From contig KB235926.1 of the NCBI GenBank assembly GCA_000332255.1, positions 2,801,777 through 2,865,776 of the forward strand: a DNA stretch of 64,000 bases, in the 5' to 3' direction. This document shows positions 47,105-56,877 of the stretch, one piece after another. This DNA is from a cyanobacterium PCC 7702 (GTDB lineage Bacteria > Cyanobacteriota > Cyanobacteriia > Cyanobacteriales > Nostocaceae). A program made the position numbers and the translations under genes. The notes below the pieces were generated by a model. That model saw only the letters and a program-made list of their open reading frames with translations. It did no database searches and had not been told where the DNA came from. Every line of letters begins with the position of its first letter. Position 1 is the first letter of the stretch.

Positions 47105-48700
47105 TTATTTCAAGCTTTGAATACGTTTAAAAACAGGACGGGGTTCACCTAATGTTTGTTTGCTAGTCAGCAGTCCCCATTTACTATGAATGGCAAAGGG
47201 GGCCGCACTAGCAATTTGTGCTTGCTCGTTGAAGTCGATTCCAAAACCCAGTTGCTGATAAATATCGCTACTGATATTGGGAATCACTGGAGATAAAAGA
47301 TAAGCTGCTAACCTTACTGATTCTAAAACTGCATACAATACTTCTTCTGTTGCTCTTTGCTGTCCTTGTTTATACAAAGACCAAGGGGCTTGTTCATCTA
47401 TAAATTTATTGCTGGCTTGTACTAGCTTCAGAACCGCTTCGCAAGCTTGGTTGAAAGCCAAGGCCTCATAGGCAATTTCTACCTGTTTTCCTAGCTGAGA
47501 ACCAATAATTTTTAAAGGATGATCCTCCGGAATATCTTCACTTGCAATTGAGGGAATGTTGCCAGCACAGTATTTTTTCACCATATTGAGAGTGCGATTA
47601 AGCAAATTACCTAAGTCATTTGCCAAATCTGCATTTAAAACATTTATGAATCTAACTTCATTAAAATCCCCATCTTTGCCAAATTCGATTTCCTTAAGAA
47701 AGTAATAACGAACGGCGTCTGCACCATAGTTTGCAGTCAGTGCTACCGGGTCGAGAGTGTTACCCAAGCTTTTACCCATTTTCTGACCGTCTTTAGTTAA
47801 AAAGCCGTGTCCAAATATTCTTTCCGGTACGGGTAACCCCGCTGACATAAGCATTGCTGGCCAGTAAATTGCATGAAAGCGCAAGATATCCTTACCAATC
47901 AGGTGCAAATTTACCGGCCACCAGCGGGAAAGAGCATTTTCTAAAGTTGGTTGTGCATCTGGCTCTAGCAAGGCTGTGACGTATCCTAACAGAGCATCAA
48001 ACCAGACATACAGCGTGTGATGGGGATCCGTTGGTACTGGAAAACCCCAGTCCACGTTGAGCCGCGAAATAGAGAAATCCTGCAGTCCCTGTTTGACAAA
48101 GTTCACAACTTCGTTGCGACGGCTTTCTGGCTGGATAAAATCTGGTCTGGATTGGTATAACTCCTCTAATTGACTTTGGTATTTAGACAGGCGGAAGAAA
48201 TAATTCTGCTCGTCTCGCCATTCTGCCTGCTTGTTGGTATGGATCGGGCAACGGTATCCTTCTAGTAATTCCCGTTCTTCTTTGAATTCTTCGCAGGAAA
48301 CACAATACCAGCCTTTTTGTTGTCCCAAATAAATGTCACCGCCAGACCAAACTCGCAGGAAAAACTCCTTGACGAGTGCTTCATGTCGGGGATCGGTGGT
48401 ACGAATAAAGCGATCGTACTTGATATTTAACAACTGCCACAGAGAAACAAAGCTGGCGGACATGCGATCGCAAAAATTTTTTGGGGATAATCCTTTGTCT
48501 TCGGCTGTTCTTTGAATTTTTTGTCCGTGCTCATCTGTACCTGTTACCAGCAACACTGAGTGTCCTAAAAGTCTTTGGAAGCGCGCCACCACATCTGCGG
48601 CGATCGTTGTGTATGCACTGCCAATGTGGGGCAAATCGTTTACGTAGTATAGAGGTGTTGTAAGTGCAAATGTATTTTTTGTTCTCTTCACTAGATTCAT
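47105..48700 (-). CDS. metG: Methionyl-tRNA synthetase
   Basis: A 531-residue class I synthetase that charges tRNA-Met. HIGS (25-28) and KMGKS (near 310) are the catalytic signatures, with TGTDEHGQKI and the zinc-knuckle-like YCVSCEEF ... YRCPIH between. It lacks the C-terminal tRNA-binding extension of the longer E. coli type and is the short Thermus/cyanobacterial form. Confidence 0.96.
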   Translation of the reverse strand: MNLVKRTKNTFALTTPLYYVNDLPHIGSAYTTIAADVVARFQRLLGHSVLLVTGTDEHGQKIQRTAEDKGLSPKNFCDRMSASFVSLWQLLNIKYDRFIRTTDPRHEALVKEFFLRVWSGGDIYLGQQKGWYCVSCEEFKEERELLEGYRCPIHTNKQAEWRDEQNYFFRLSKYQSQLEELYQSRPDFIQPESRRNEVVNFVKQGLQDFSISRLNVDWGFPVPTDPHHTLYVWFDALLGYVTALLEPDAQPTLENALSRWWPVNLHLIGKDILRFHAIYWPAMLMSAGLPVPERIFGHGFLTKDGQKMGKSLGNTLDPVALTANYGADAVRYYFLKEIEFGKDGDFNEVRFINVLNADLANDLGNLLNRTLNMVKKYCAGNIPSIASEDIPEDHPLKIIGSQLGKQVEIAYEALAFNQACEAVLKLVQASNKFIDEQAPWSLYKQGQQRATEEVLYAVLESVRLAAYLLSPVIPNISSDIYQQLGFGIDFNEQAQIASAAPFAIHSKWGLLTSKQTLGEPRPVFKRIQSLK

Positions 48701-49073
48701 GCAAAATAATAAAATAAATTAGATTAAAATTGTTTTCTATATTTTAGATTGTTTAGGCAAAACCACACCATTATACTACACAAATGCTATATTTTCAAGC
48801 AATACTATAATATTAGCAAATTTCTGCCAGGGAAAATTAGTTTTTTATTAGATAGAAATTTACTTAATTTTTTTTACTAAAAACATATAAAATTGCCACT
48901 ATTAATACTTAAGAAAATTTGTTGATGAAACTGATTTTGATAACAAAAATACATTCCTGTCTTGGCGTGAACAAAGATATTTCTATCTTCAGGCAGTTTC
49001 GGAAAAAGTAAAGAAATGTAAAATTCAATTCAGAAGAAAATTTATACTTGCGGAAAATTGTTGCAGAAGAGAT
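48701..49073. other. A+T-rich divergent intergenic region
   Basis: About 370 bases, strikingly A+T-rich, between divergent metG and the acyltransferase gene. It must hold both promoters; no RNA gene or clear repeat is seen. Confidence 0.4.
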
Positions 49074-49796
49074 ATGAGTGCAAGTAGTTCCTTAGATATT
49101 TCTCGCTGGTTGTTGTCGGCACTCTCAACGAAAATGTTTCGCTACTATGAGGATAGAATTCCCCGAGATGCCAGCGTGTTAGTGGTGAGCAATCATCGCA
49201 GCTTCATGGATGCACCAGTTTTGATGGCAGCGCTGTCTAGTCCGATTCGCTTTGCTTGCCATCACTACATGAGTCAAGTCCCAGTCATGCGAGAAATCAT
49301 TACGGCCTTGGGATGCTTTCCTTTAGAAGCAGATCGAAAACGCCAGCAAAGCTTTTTTCAGCAAGCACAAAAGCTGTTGCAATTAAAGCAAGTAGTGGGT
49401 GTTTTCCCCGAAGGCGCACCACCGATGGTGAAATTGACTCCACCCCAGCAAGTAGGAGAGTTTCAGCGAGGTTTTGCCCATTTGGCGTTACGAGCAGCAG
49501 TGCAGGATTTAGCAGTTTTACCGGTGGCGATCGCCTCTTTAGAGGAAATGAACACATATGCTATACCTTTAAAGATATTAAGTTTTTTCGATCCCAGCGA
49601 ACCTTTATTTGCTCAACCTGGTTGGCACCCTCTGGTTATCTACAATCGCGTGGCTGTGCTGATCGGTCGTCCCTTTTGGATCAGACCCCAACACCAACAA
49701 AAATACCAGGGAAAACAAGCCAAAACTGTTGTAGCTGAACTAACAGAACATTGTTATTGCGAAATTACCAATTTGCTACGCCAAGGATGCTATTAA
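49074..49796 (+). CDS. PlsC-type acyltransferase
   Basis: A 240-residue glycerophospholipid-type acyltransferase. The catalytic NHxxxxD box appears as SNHRSFMDAP (His41, Asp46), and a FPEGAPP motif binds the acceptor phosphate. It is an LPLAT-family member. The usual reaction is acylation of lyso-phosphatidate, but the neighbouring hydrolase suggests an alternative lipid ester role (see findings). The hydrolase follows on the same strand after 88 bases. Confidence 0.8.
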   Translation: MSASSSLDISRWLLSALSTKMFRYYEDRIPRDASVLVVSNHRSFMDAPVLMAALSSPIRFACHHYMSQVPVMREIITALGCFPLEADRKRQQSFFQQAQKLLQLKQVVGVFPEGAPPMVKLTPPQQVGEFQRGFAHLALRAAVQDLAVLPVAIASLEEMNTYAIPLKILSFFDPSEPLFAQPGWHPLVIYNRVAVLIGRPFWIRPQHQQKYQGKQAKTVVAELTEHCYCEITNLLRQGCY

Positions 49797-49884
49797 ACAG
49801 TTTCCAGTCAACAGTAGTTAGTAGTTCCCAGTCAAAACCTTTTTGACTAAAAACTAATAACGAATCACTAATGACCAAATTAAA

Positions 49885-50712
49885 ATGTCTATCCCAAAAG
49901 TAGAACTGAAGCCATGTTTCCTTACCCCGAGACGCTTGCAGCCAAATTATCCGCTGTTTGTATATTTACCCGGGATGGATGGAACCGGTCAACTGTTACG
50001 AACTCAAACAGCAGGATTAGAAGCTGGTTTTGACGTTCGCTGTCTGGCAATTCCCCGCGAGGACAGAAGTACCTGGGACGTACTAACTCACAACGTATTA
50101 AACTTAATTCACGCCGAACTCGAAAAAAGTTCCCAACGTGCAGTTTACCTGTGTGGCGAATCTTTTGGGGGTTGCTTGGCTCAAAAAGTAGCCGTAGCTG
50201 CACCGCAGTTATTTAAACGAATTATTCTCATCAATCCTGCTTCTAGCTTTCATCTTCGCCCGCTGTACGAATGGGCCTCCCAATTTACTAGCTTGGTACC
50301 ACCGTGTGTTTTTGATTTTGGCGTAGTGGGATTGCTGCCATTTTTAACAGCTTTATCACGCATTTCCAGGAGCGATCGCCAAGAACTTCTCAGAACCATA
50401 CGTTCCATACCAGCAGAAACAGTTTGCTGGCGATTATCTCTAATTAAAGAATTTCACGTGGAACAAGAGCAATTGCACAAGCTTGCTCAACCTGTTTTGC
50501 TCCTTGCTAGCGCCATGGACAGGCTTTTACCTTCCCTGGCGGAAGCACAACGATTAGCCAAGATTTTACCCAATTCCAAAATAGTAATTTTGCCAGAAAG
50601 CGGCCACGCTTGCTTGCTAGAAACAGATATCAACCTGTATGAAATTATGAAACAACAAAATTTTTTAGAAACTAGTGTCCCAAAAGTCGATGAAGTAGAA
50701 CTCAAAAGTTAA
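49885..50712 (+). CDS. Alpha/beta-fold hydrolase
   Basis: A 275-residue alpha/beta hydrolase. The nucleophile elbow is GESFGG (Ser near 91), the oxyanion region is FVYLPGMDGTG, and the late SGHACLLE supplies the catalytic His, with an Asp in ASAMDRLLP. The first residues resemble the hydrolase half of plant esterase/lipase/thioesterase proteins. It may act on acyl or phytyl esters; substrate not readable. Located directly after the acyltransferase. Confidence 0.82.
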   Translation: MSIPKVELKPCFLTPRRLQPNYPLFVYLPGMDGTGQLLRTQTAGLEAGFDVRCLAIPREDRSTWDVLTHNVLNLIHAELEKSSQRAVYLCGESFGGCLAQKVAVAAPQLFKRIILINPASSFHLRPLYEWASQFTSLVPPCVFDFGVVGLLPFLTALSRISRSDRQELLRTIRSIPAETVCWRLSLIKEFHVEQEQLHKLAQPVLLLASAMDRLLPSLAEAQRLAKILPNSKIVILPESGHACLLETDINLYEIMKQQNFLETSVPKVDEVELKS

Positions 50713-50876
50713 ATCGCGCTACACTAGCATTTGTTACTTATGGCGGGGAAAAAGTTAGTCAAATATCAGGAAAACACTTGATTTGAAATTATTGACTTAT
50801 CCTTGGGGGAGGAAGTCAACTACCAGATAGTTTCGCTACAACCAAAATATCAAAAACTTCCCCAAGACTTGTGAAA

Positions 50877-52055
50877 ATGACGGACAATCAAATCAAATCC
50901 ACGACTAAAAGTGAGGAACAAGACCAACTATCTGTATGGGAACCTGCAACACAAACACTAGGTAATGTTGTGGGAACAACAGTCAGTGTGGGTGCTGCAG
51001 CTACCAGTACAGCTGCAGAAGCAGGAAAAGCAGTTATCGAGACAGCAAGCGCAGTTGGAGAAGCAACGATCAAACAAACCCACAAGCTGATCGAGCAAGC
51101 AGCCTCTACCGCCGGACAAGTTACAGAATATCTCGGGCAAAATTGGCTGATTCGCAAGCTGGCAGGCGTTTTAAACCTCAATTGGCTAATCGGTGCCAGC
51201 AACAATGTAGATCCAGAAAAAGCCACAGCAGTAGTGAAAAAACTGCAACAACGGTATCCCAACGAATCACCCAATCAAATAGCCCACCGGATCGTGCTCT
51301 CAAAAGCTGCCAAAGCTAGCGGAATTGGCTTTGCTAGCAGTATTTTACCAGGATTTGCCGCCGCGTTGTTGGCTGTGGATTTGGCAGCTACGACCCAATT
51401 GCAATCAGAAATGATTTATCAAATTGCAGCCGCCTATGGATTGGATTTAAAAGATCTAGCCCGTAAAGGAGAAGTTTTGGCAATTTTTGGCTTGGCGCTG
51501 GGTGGCGGACGGCTTTTGAGAACTGCTGGTTTGGGTTTGCTGCGAAACGTACCTTTTGCCGGTGCGGTAATTGGTGCTAGCTCGAATGCCACAATGGTGT
51601 ATTCGTTGGGATATGCCGCTTGTCGATTTTATGAAGCTAAATTAGATGCATCTAAATCACTGTTTTCCAGAGAAACACTGCAAGATTTAGAACAACAAAG
51701 CGATCGCTATCTGAAAAAAGCCACGCAAATGCAAACAGTCATGGACCAAATCTTAGTTCACACAATCTTAGCCAGCTATCCAGACAAAAATTGGCAAGAA
51801 ATATTGCCAGAATTAAAAGCTTTACCCATGAGTCCGCAATCTTCAAAAGCGATCGAGCAAAACCTGGCATCACCCCAACCGTTAGATAGGCTTCTCGAGC
51901 AGCTCGATCGTGATTTTGCAGTACCGTTGCTAGCTCAGTGTTATCGGCTCGCAAAACTCAAAGGTGAAATTTCACCCGCACAACGAAAAGTGATGGATGC
52001 GATCGCGACTTCGTTTGACATCGACTTAGATGCCATTGAAGAAAGCACTCAATAG
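50877..52055 (+). CDS. EcsC-like/DUF697-type hypothetical protein
   Basis: A 392-residue protein. Residues about 25-90 are an Ala/Thr/Val-rich amphipathic stretch. A region rich in small hydrophobic residues (about 145-245, GIGFASSILPGFAAALLAVDLAATTQL and an AGAVIGA stretch) fits the EcsC-like membrane-associated family, followed by a helical acidic C-terminus that may be TerB-like. Function is unknown. GTG50871 is an alternative start; no good ribosome site is seen. Confidence 0.55.
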   Translation: MTDNQIKSTTKSEEQDQLSVWEPATQTLGNVVGTTVSVGAAATSTAAEAGKAVIETASAVGEATIKQTHKLIEQAASTAGQVTEYLGQNWLIRKLAGVLNLNWLIGASNNVDPEKATAVVKKLQQRYPNESPNQIAHRIVLSKAAKASGIGFASSILPGFAAALLAVDLAATTQLQSEMIYQIAAAYGLDLKDLARKGEVLAIFGLALGGGRLLRTAGLGLLRNVPFAGAVIGASSNATMVYSLGYAACRFYEAKLDASKSLFSRETLQDLEQQSDRYLKKATQMQTVMDQILVHTILASYPDKNWQEILPELKALPMSPQSSKAIEQNLASPQPLDRLLEQLDRDFAVPLLAQCYRLAKLKGEISPAQRKVMDAIATSFDIDLDAIEESTQ

Positions 52056-52190
52056 TTAACGGCAAGCAGATAATGTCATTCCTGACGACCTTTTTGCTGT
52101 CTTTGTGCTGGGAGTGTTTGCTCTACCAAAGTTCATAACCTGAATTATACGCAATACTGGTACAAGAACTTTTATATTGAAACAGCAAAA

Positions 52191-53669
52191 ATGGAAATTC
52201 GGCCGATTAACACCCCGATTTCAGAATGGACAGGGGATGGATTAGCTATAGGATTATTTGAAGACGCAGTAGATTTAACTGGCGAGCTTGCAGAATTAGA
52301 TACAAAGCTTGCTGGTAACCTCAAAGAATTAATCGCCGAGGAGGAATTCAAAGGCAAAACCGGTAGCAGTGCAGTGACAAGAATCGCAACTAACAACAGT
52401 TTAGTTCGCAAAGTCATGCTAGTAGGTTTGGGTAAAGCAGAAGCTCTAAAACTAGATACTTTGCGGCGTGCTGCAGCTACGGCAGCTCGATTGGCTAAAA
52501 AGCAAAAATGCAAAACCGCGGGCATTTTTTTGCCTATTTGGAATCACGCTCCCGCCCAAACTGCTCAAGCCCTGGCGGAAGGAGTACAATTAGGACTGTA
52601 TCAAGACCATCGCTTTAAGTCGGAGCCAGAAGATAAAGGTCCCCAAGTAGAAAGAATAGATTTGCTGGGGTTGGGCGGACAAGAAGCAGCAGTAAATCGC
52701 GCCAATCAAATTATTTCCGGAGTAACTCTGGCCAGACAACTGGTAGCAGCTCCTGCTAACGAGGTAACACCAATTACTATGGCAGAAACGGCAATGGCGA
52801 TCGCCTCGGAACACAAGCTGCAGGTAGAAATTCTAGAACAAGAAGATTGTGAAAAACTGGGAATGGGTGCTTTTTTGGGAGTGGCAAAAGGTTCGGATTT
52901 GCCCCCGAAATTCATTCACCTCACCTACAAACCAGAAGGTACGCCCAAACGCAAGCTAGCCGTCATCGGTAAAGGTTTGACCTTTGATTCTGGCGGACTA
53001 AATATCAAAGTGGCAGGAAGCGGAATCGAAAATATGAAAATTGACATGGGTGGCGCTGCAGCAATTTTGGGTGCTGCCAAGGCGATCGCCCAACTGCAGC
53101 CAGAAGATGTGGAAGTTCATTTTATTTCCGCAGTGACAGAAAATATGATCAGCGGTCACGCCATGCACCCAGGGGATATTCTCAAGGCGTCTAACGGGAA
53201 AACCATTGAAGTCAACAACACTGATGCCGAAGGACGTTTGACCCTGGCAGATGCTTTGGTATTTGCTGAAAAGTTAGGAGTAGACGCGATCGTTGATTTA
53301 GCTACCCTTACAGGTGCTTGCGTGATCGCCCTGGGCGATGATATTGCTGGTTTGTTTACTCCTGATGACACCCTCGCCCAGCAATTAGAAGCAGCCGCTG
53401 AAAGCACAGGCGAAAAAATCTGGCGCATGCCAATGGAAGAAAAATATTTTGAGGGCTTAAAGTCTAATATTGCGGATATGAAAAACACTGGACCCCGCGC
53501 TGCTGGTTCTATTACCGCTGCTCTTTTTTTAAAACAGTTCGTCAAAGACACTCCTTGGGCCCATCTTGATATTGCCGGTCCGGTTTGGACTGAGAAAGAA
53601 AATGGCTACAATGGCTCCGGAGCCACTGGCTTTGGCGTACGTCTGTTGGTGAACTGGATACTAAGTTAA
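52191..53669 (+). CDS. pepA: Leucyl aminopeptidase (M17 family)
   Basis: A 492-residue cytosolic aminopeptidase with two metal ions. Signatures are the [14 protein letters not shown] stretch with metal-binding Lys/Asp, the active-site NTDAEGR loop, and the C-terminal [10 protein letters not shown]. It releases N-terminal residues from peptides in protein turnover. Length and domains are normal. Confidence 0.96.
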   Translation: MEIRPINTPISEWTGDGLAIGLFEDAVDLTGELAELDTKLAGNLKELIAEEEFKGKTGSSAVTRIATNNSLVRKVMLVGLGKAEALKLDTLRRAAATAARLAKKQKCKTAGIFLPIWNHAPAQTAQALAEGVQLGLYQDHRFKSEPEDKGPQVERIDLLGLGGQEAAVNRANQIISGVTLARQLVAAPANEVTPITMAETAMAIASEHKLQVEILEQEDCEKLGMGAFLGVAKGSDLPPKFIHLTYKPEGTPKRKLAVIGKGLTFDSGGLNIKVAGSGIENMKIDMGGAAAILGAAKAIAQLQPEDVEVHFISAVTENMISGHAMHPGDILKASNGKTIEVNNTDAEGRLTLADALVFAEKLGVDAIVDLATLTGACVIALGDDIAGLFTPDDTLAQQLEAAAESTGEKIWRMPMEEKYFEGLKSNIADMKNTGPRAAGSITAALFLKQFVKDTPWAHLDIAGPVWTEKENGYNGSGATGFGVRLLVNWILS

Positions 53670-53768
53670 CTCCTGGGAGGTTTGGGAGGCTATAAGTCCC
53701 ACGTGAAAATTTTCTCAACAGTTTAGTGTCTTTGCCTGCTGAAAATACTACCTAAATAATGGCCAACC

Positions 53769-53837
53769 CCTACCATCATCTTTGACTTGGTGTGGGAGAA
53801 TCTCACAACAAAGGTGGGCTGGTTTTATGGCCCACCT
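53769..53837 (+). repeat. Copy of the 7341-7385 element-end sequence, followed by a strong hairpin
   Basis: 53770-53806 matches the minus strand of 7341-7374 in about 30 of 36 positions, including ACCATCAT, CTTGGTGTGGGAG and CTCACAA. The left arm of its hairpin has decayed. Directly after it AGGTGGGC (53812-53819) pairs perfectly with GCCCACCT (53830-53837) and may stop transcription between convergent pepA and the LOG gene. Confidence 0.5.
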
Positions 53838-53862
53838 CTTGGAGCAAGTAGTTGTTGGCAGT

Positions 53863-54933
53863 TTATTTTCTTTCTGGATGTCCCCTTTCCTCTGGAGAAG
53901 GAGTTCCCATACTGTTAATTTCCGCAATCATTTGATACAGTCGACCCAAATCGCGTTGATTGAAGTAAAGTACCAAACGAGGTAGTCCCAAGGCTTCATC
54001 TTGTCCTTCTTGGGGTAAGGCTTGACTTTTTTCAATCTTTCCTTTCACGAGAATGTCACTGAAGTTAGCGTTGAGTTTTTCAACTTCTGCATCGGATAAT
54101 TCTGTTTTGAGTCGAATCACCAGGCGATCGCCTACGTAACGACTAGAGTGATAAACCTGGTAAAAACGAGTAATGGCATTGCAAGCTACAACTAAATCGT
54201 CTGTAACTGTATACAAACTTGGATCTTCCGGACTCACTAAACCTTTTTGCACCAAATGTTTAGTAATGTATTCGTTCCAAGACCGCCAGTAATCACCACC
54301 AGGGCGATCGATTAAAACCACCGGTACCGGACCAAATTTACCCGTTTGGCTTAAGGTCATGCATTCAAACGCTTCGTCTTGAGTGCCAAAACCGCCAGGA
54401 AAAAGCGCAACAGCATCGCTCTCTTTTAAAAGAAATAATTTGCGGGTGAAAAAATACTTAAAATGAATCAGTTTGGGATCGCCCTCGATAATTGGGTTTG
54501 CTTGCTGTTCAAAGGGCAATTGAATATTTAAACCAAAGGAGTTTTCTCGTCCAGCACCTTCGTTTCCAGCTTGCATAATTCCACCACCCCCACCAGTCAT
54601 GACCATGAATCCCAACTGAGAAACATAGCGAGCAAATTCAACTGCCATTTGGTATTCTGGGGTTTCTGATGATAGACGAGCCGAACCAAAGATTGTCACT
54701 TTGCGGACGTGGCGGTAATTGTGAAACAACTGAAAACCCCGCTCCATATCTGCTAAAGCAGCAGATAATATTTTCCAATCCAGGCGATCGAGTTCACTTC
54801 CAGCCAAGCGCACTATCGTTAATAATGCTTGCTGGATGTATTGTCGATGTTTCAACGTTGGTAAACGCTCAATTAATTCAGCGATCTCAGCTTGGATAGA
54901 CTCTAATGTGTCAAACGACGCAGATGAGGTCAT
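53863..54933 (-). CDS. LOG family (TIGR00730-type) Rossmann-fold protein
   Basis: A 356-residue protein with the nucleotide-binding core of the LOG/lysine-decarboxylase-like family: VMTGGGGGIMQAGNEGAG and PGGFGTQDEAFE. The latter is the PGGxGTxxE motif of cytokinin-riboside-monophosphate phosphoribohydrolases. It is longer than LOG proper, with N- and C-terminal extensions, so the nucleotide substrate is uncertain. ATG54933 is preferred over TTG54948. Confidence 0.8.
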   Translation of the reverse strand: MTSSASFDTLESIQAEIAELIERLPTLKHRQYIQQALLTIVRLAGSELDRLDWKILSAALADMERGFQLFHNYRHVRKVTIFGSARLSSETPEYQMAVEFARYVSQLGFMVMTGGGGGIMQAGNEGAGRENSFGLNIQLPFEQQANPIIEGDPKLIHFKYFFTRKLFLLKESDAVALFPGGFGTQDEAFECMTLSQTGKFGPVPVVLIDRPGGDYWRSWNEYITKHLVQKGLVSPEDPSLYTVTDDLVVACNAITRFYQVYHSSRYVGDRLVIRLKTELSDAEVEKLNANFSDILVKGKIEKSQALPQEGQDEALGLPRLVLYFNQRDLGRLYQMIAEINSMGTPSPEERGHPERK

Positions 54934-54948
54934 GAGAACTGTAGCCAA

Positions 54949-56214
54949 AGCGGCACTATATTTTACCTATATTTGTGAGCGAATTTGCAACAGTAACGAT
55001 CCTGACTTTGACAGACTGCTGAGGTAGGGTTTGTTGATTCTGTACTACCAACGCAAAAAGTAACTTAGCTCAAGTTGCATAGGAGGAAAAATTTCTGCCA
55101 TCTACCTTCTACCTTTTTCATAAAGCCCTTTCTCCTTGTTCCTTCCGGAGTGTATAGACAATTACCAAATTTTCCTCGGGCTGAAAAATTGGAGTAGATA
55201 AATTACTTCCATTACAGCTTGCGGACATTCAGTTTGTTAGCTTTTATTCCCTCAATCCAATTCACCGTTATTGATTTTTTATACAAATAAATCGAGACGA
55301 AACCTCTGTAATTTTATGCAGGTACAATCAATTGTAGCCGTAAAAAATTATTCGTATAACAAATTTTGGCATTAAATAGCATCTTTGGTTGTTAGCAAAC
55401 CCAAATGCTGGTGATGGTTGGGAGGGGTGGATGAATTGAGCGCTAAAATCTCTACAAAATATGGTCTTCGCGGTCATGATTTTTTTCGACGAGTTAACCT
55501 AACGCAGCTACTGCTACCACCTGTATCGCTTTCGTCCCAAAAGGTTGCTCTTAACTTGAGGAGAAGATTTTTTAACAGAGAAATTTCTCAGGTCCGGGTT
55601 TTGTGTTTAAGTCCTGGAGAGAAACAGACTTTCCACCAAACTGAAACAGGAGAAATTTTTTACTGGCAGCTTGCTGTAAAGAGGGTAGAATTGTCTAGGA
55701 AAAGCAAGCTAATTTGGATCTACTTTGGTGGATTTCCAAGACTTGCAAGCAGACTTAATTTGTCTTGCTAAGGTTGCAATTTGGAATCACCAAAGTGCTG
55801 GGTGCAAAATGGGTGCAAAATCCACGTTTATTATTGCTATACCGCACCAGTTTACACACTCATTTTCCTGTTTTTACTCAGCTAGACTGCACTCAAGAGT
55901 TTCTGCGCAGTCACTTGCTTGCAGTTAAGATTTTATTTTGCGGCAATAAAAGCGTTAACAGCGAAGAGGGAAAACTGGTGGTCAGCCCTTTTTAGGTATG
56001 TCGACGAGATGAGGGAAGGTGATCGGGCCAACTTTTCAAGGTACTTTTTGTACGTTCGTGCGAAAAGTCCATCCCTGCCTAAAAAATTTGATGAGTCATC
56101 CATTCCAATTCCCACTCAATTTTATTGTTACCTGGAAAAATTACACCTGCTGGCGGTGGTAGATTTGCGGAAACTAATAGTGACCACCGCATTCTTTCTT
56201 AAGTTTTCAGTTCC
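54949..56214. other. Gene-poor stretch of about 1.3 kb
   Basis: No recognisable gene. The longest frame on the plus strand (55418-55771, 117 residues, TTG start) has no motif or ribosome site and reads like chance; two further frames of 60-99 residues lie to its right. Base composition is A+T-rich in the first half, more mixed after 55420. It may be a decayed insertion or gene. No terminal repeats were seen. Confidence 0.4.
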
Positions 56215-56544
56215 TTAATGGTCAAGGTATTTTTCCAAGGTATTGGACAATGTAGTTTTCGGCACAGCACCTACTACCATATCAACTTTTTGCCCACCTT
56301 TGAAGATCATCAACGTGGGAATGCTGCGGATTCCGTACTGGCTGGCAACGTTAGGATTTTCATCCGTATTGACTTTCACTACCTTGACTCTACCCTCATA
56401 CTGAGCGGCGATCTCATCTACGACAGGGGCCACCATCCGGCAAGGACCGCACCAGGGAGCCCAAAAGTCAACTAAAACAGGAACTTCGCTGTCCAATACT
56501 TCCTGCTTGAATGTAGAGTCGGTAACTTGTGCGGCTGCTGACAT
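56215..56544 (-). CDS. trxA: Thioredoxin (m-type)
   Basis: A 109-residue thioredoxin with active site WCGPC (Cys32, Cys35) and the [12 protein letters not shown] context. Other landmarks are the cis-Pro stretch IPTLMIF and normal length. It reduces disulfides of Calvin-cycle and other targets. Located downstream of Yfr1 and guaB3, an arrangement conserved in cyanobacteria. Confidence 0.97.
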   Translation of the reverse strand: MSAAAQVTDSTFKQEVLDSEVPVLVDFWAPWCGPCRMVAPVVDEIAAQYEGRVKVVKVNTDENPNVASQYGIRSIPTLMIFKGGQKVDMVVGAVPKTTLSNTLEKYLDH

Positions 56545-56663
56545 GGCTACAAACCTTTGCCTATAATATTTGTTTGATTTTGCTGAAATTCTACCATAGC
56601 AAAAAGCACTGCTTAGAATTAAGGCACATTCATTTGTAAATAGTTTCTATCTTATTCACAAAG

Positions 56664-56735
56664 ACAAGGAAGCGCCCGAACCGCAGTCCGGGCGGAGTGT
56701 GGTGTGAGGAGTGAACGGAAACATGCGTCTCCGCT
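56664..56735 (-). ncRNA. yfr1: Yfr1 small regulatory RNA
   Basis: On the minus strand the order is: hairpin CGGAGAC/GTTTCCG (loop GCAT), a single-stranded stretch with the invariant ACTCCTCACAC (56702-56712), then a G+C-rich stem CGCCCG/CGGGCG (56673-56695) and a T-containing tail. A -10 box TACAAT lies about 7 bases before the expected start near 56735. The layout and its place between guaB and trxA match Yfr1, which pairs through the UCCUC core with mRNAs such as porins in Prochlorococcus. Confidence 0.9.
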
Positions 56736-56877
56736 ATATCTATTGTAGGCGACATACGCCATTTTTCCAGTAATTGTTTCTCTGTCTGGAAAAATTTATT
56801 GCGGAATGGAAAAACAGGGAATCGGGAATTGTATAGTTTGCCTGCGCCGTACCCAAGTCCCCAGTTTTAAGGTCTTT

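Noticed and set aside
55418-55771. 117-residue ORF in the gene-poor region
   Set aside because: TTG start without ribosome site, no motif, and composition like random translation; kept only as an intergenic note.
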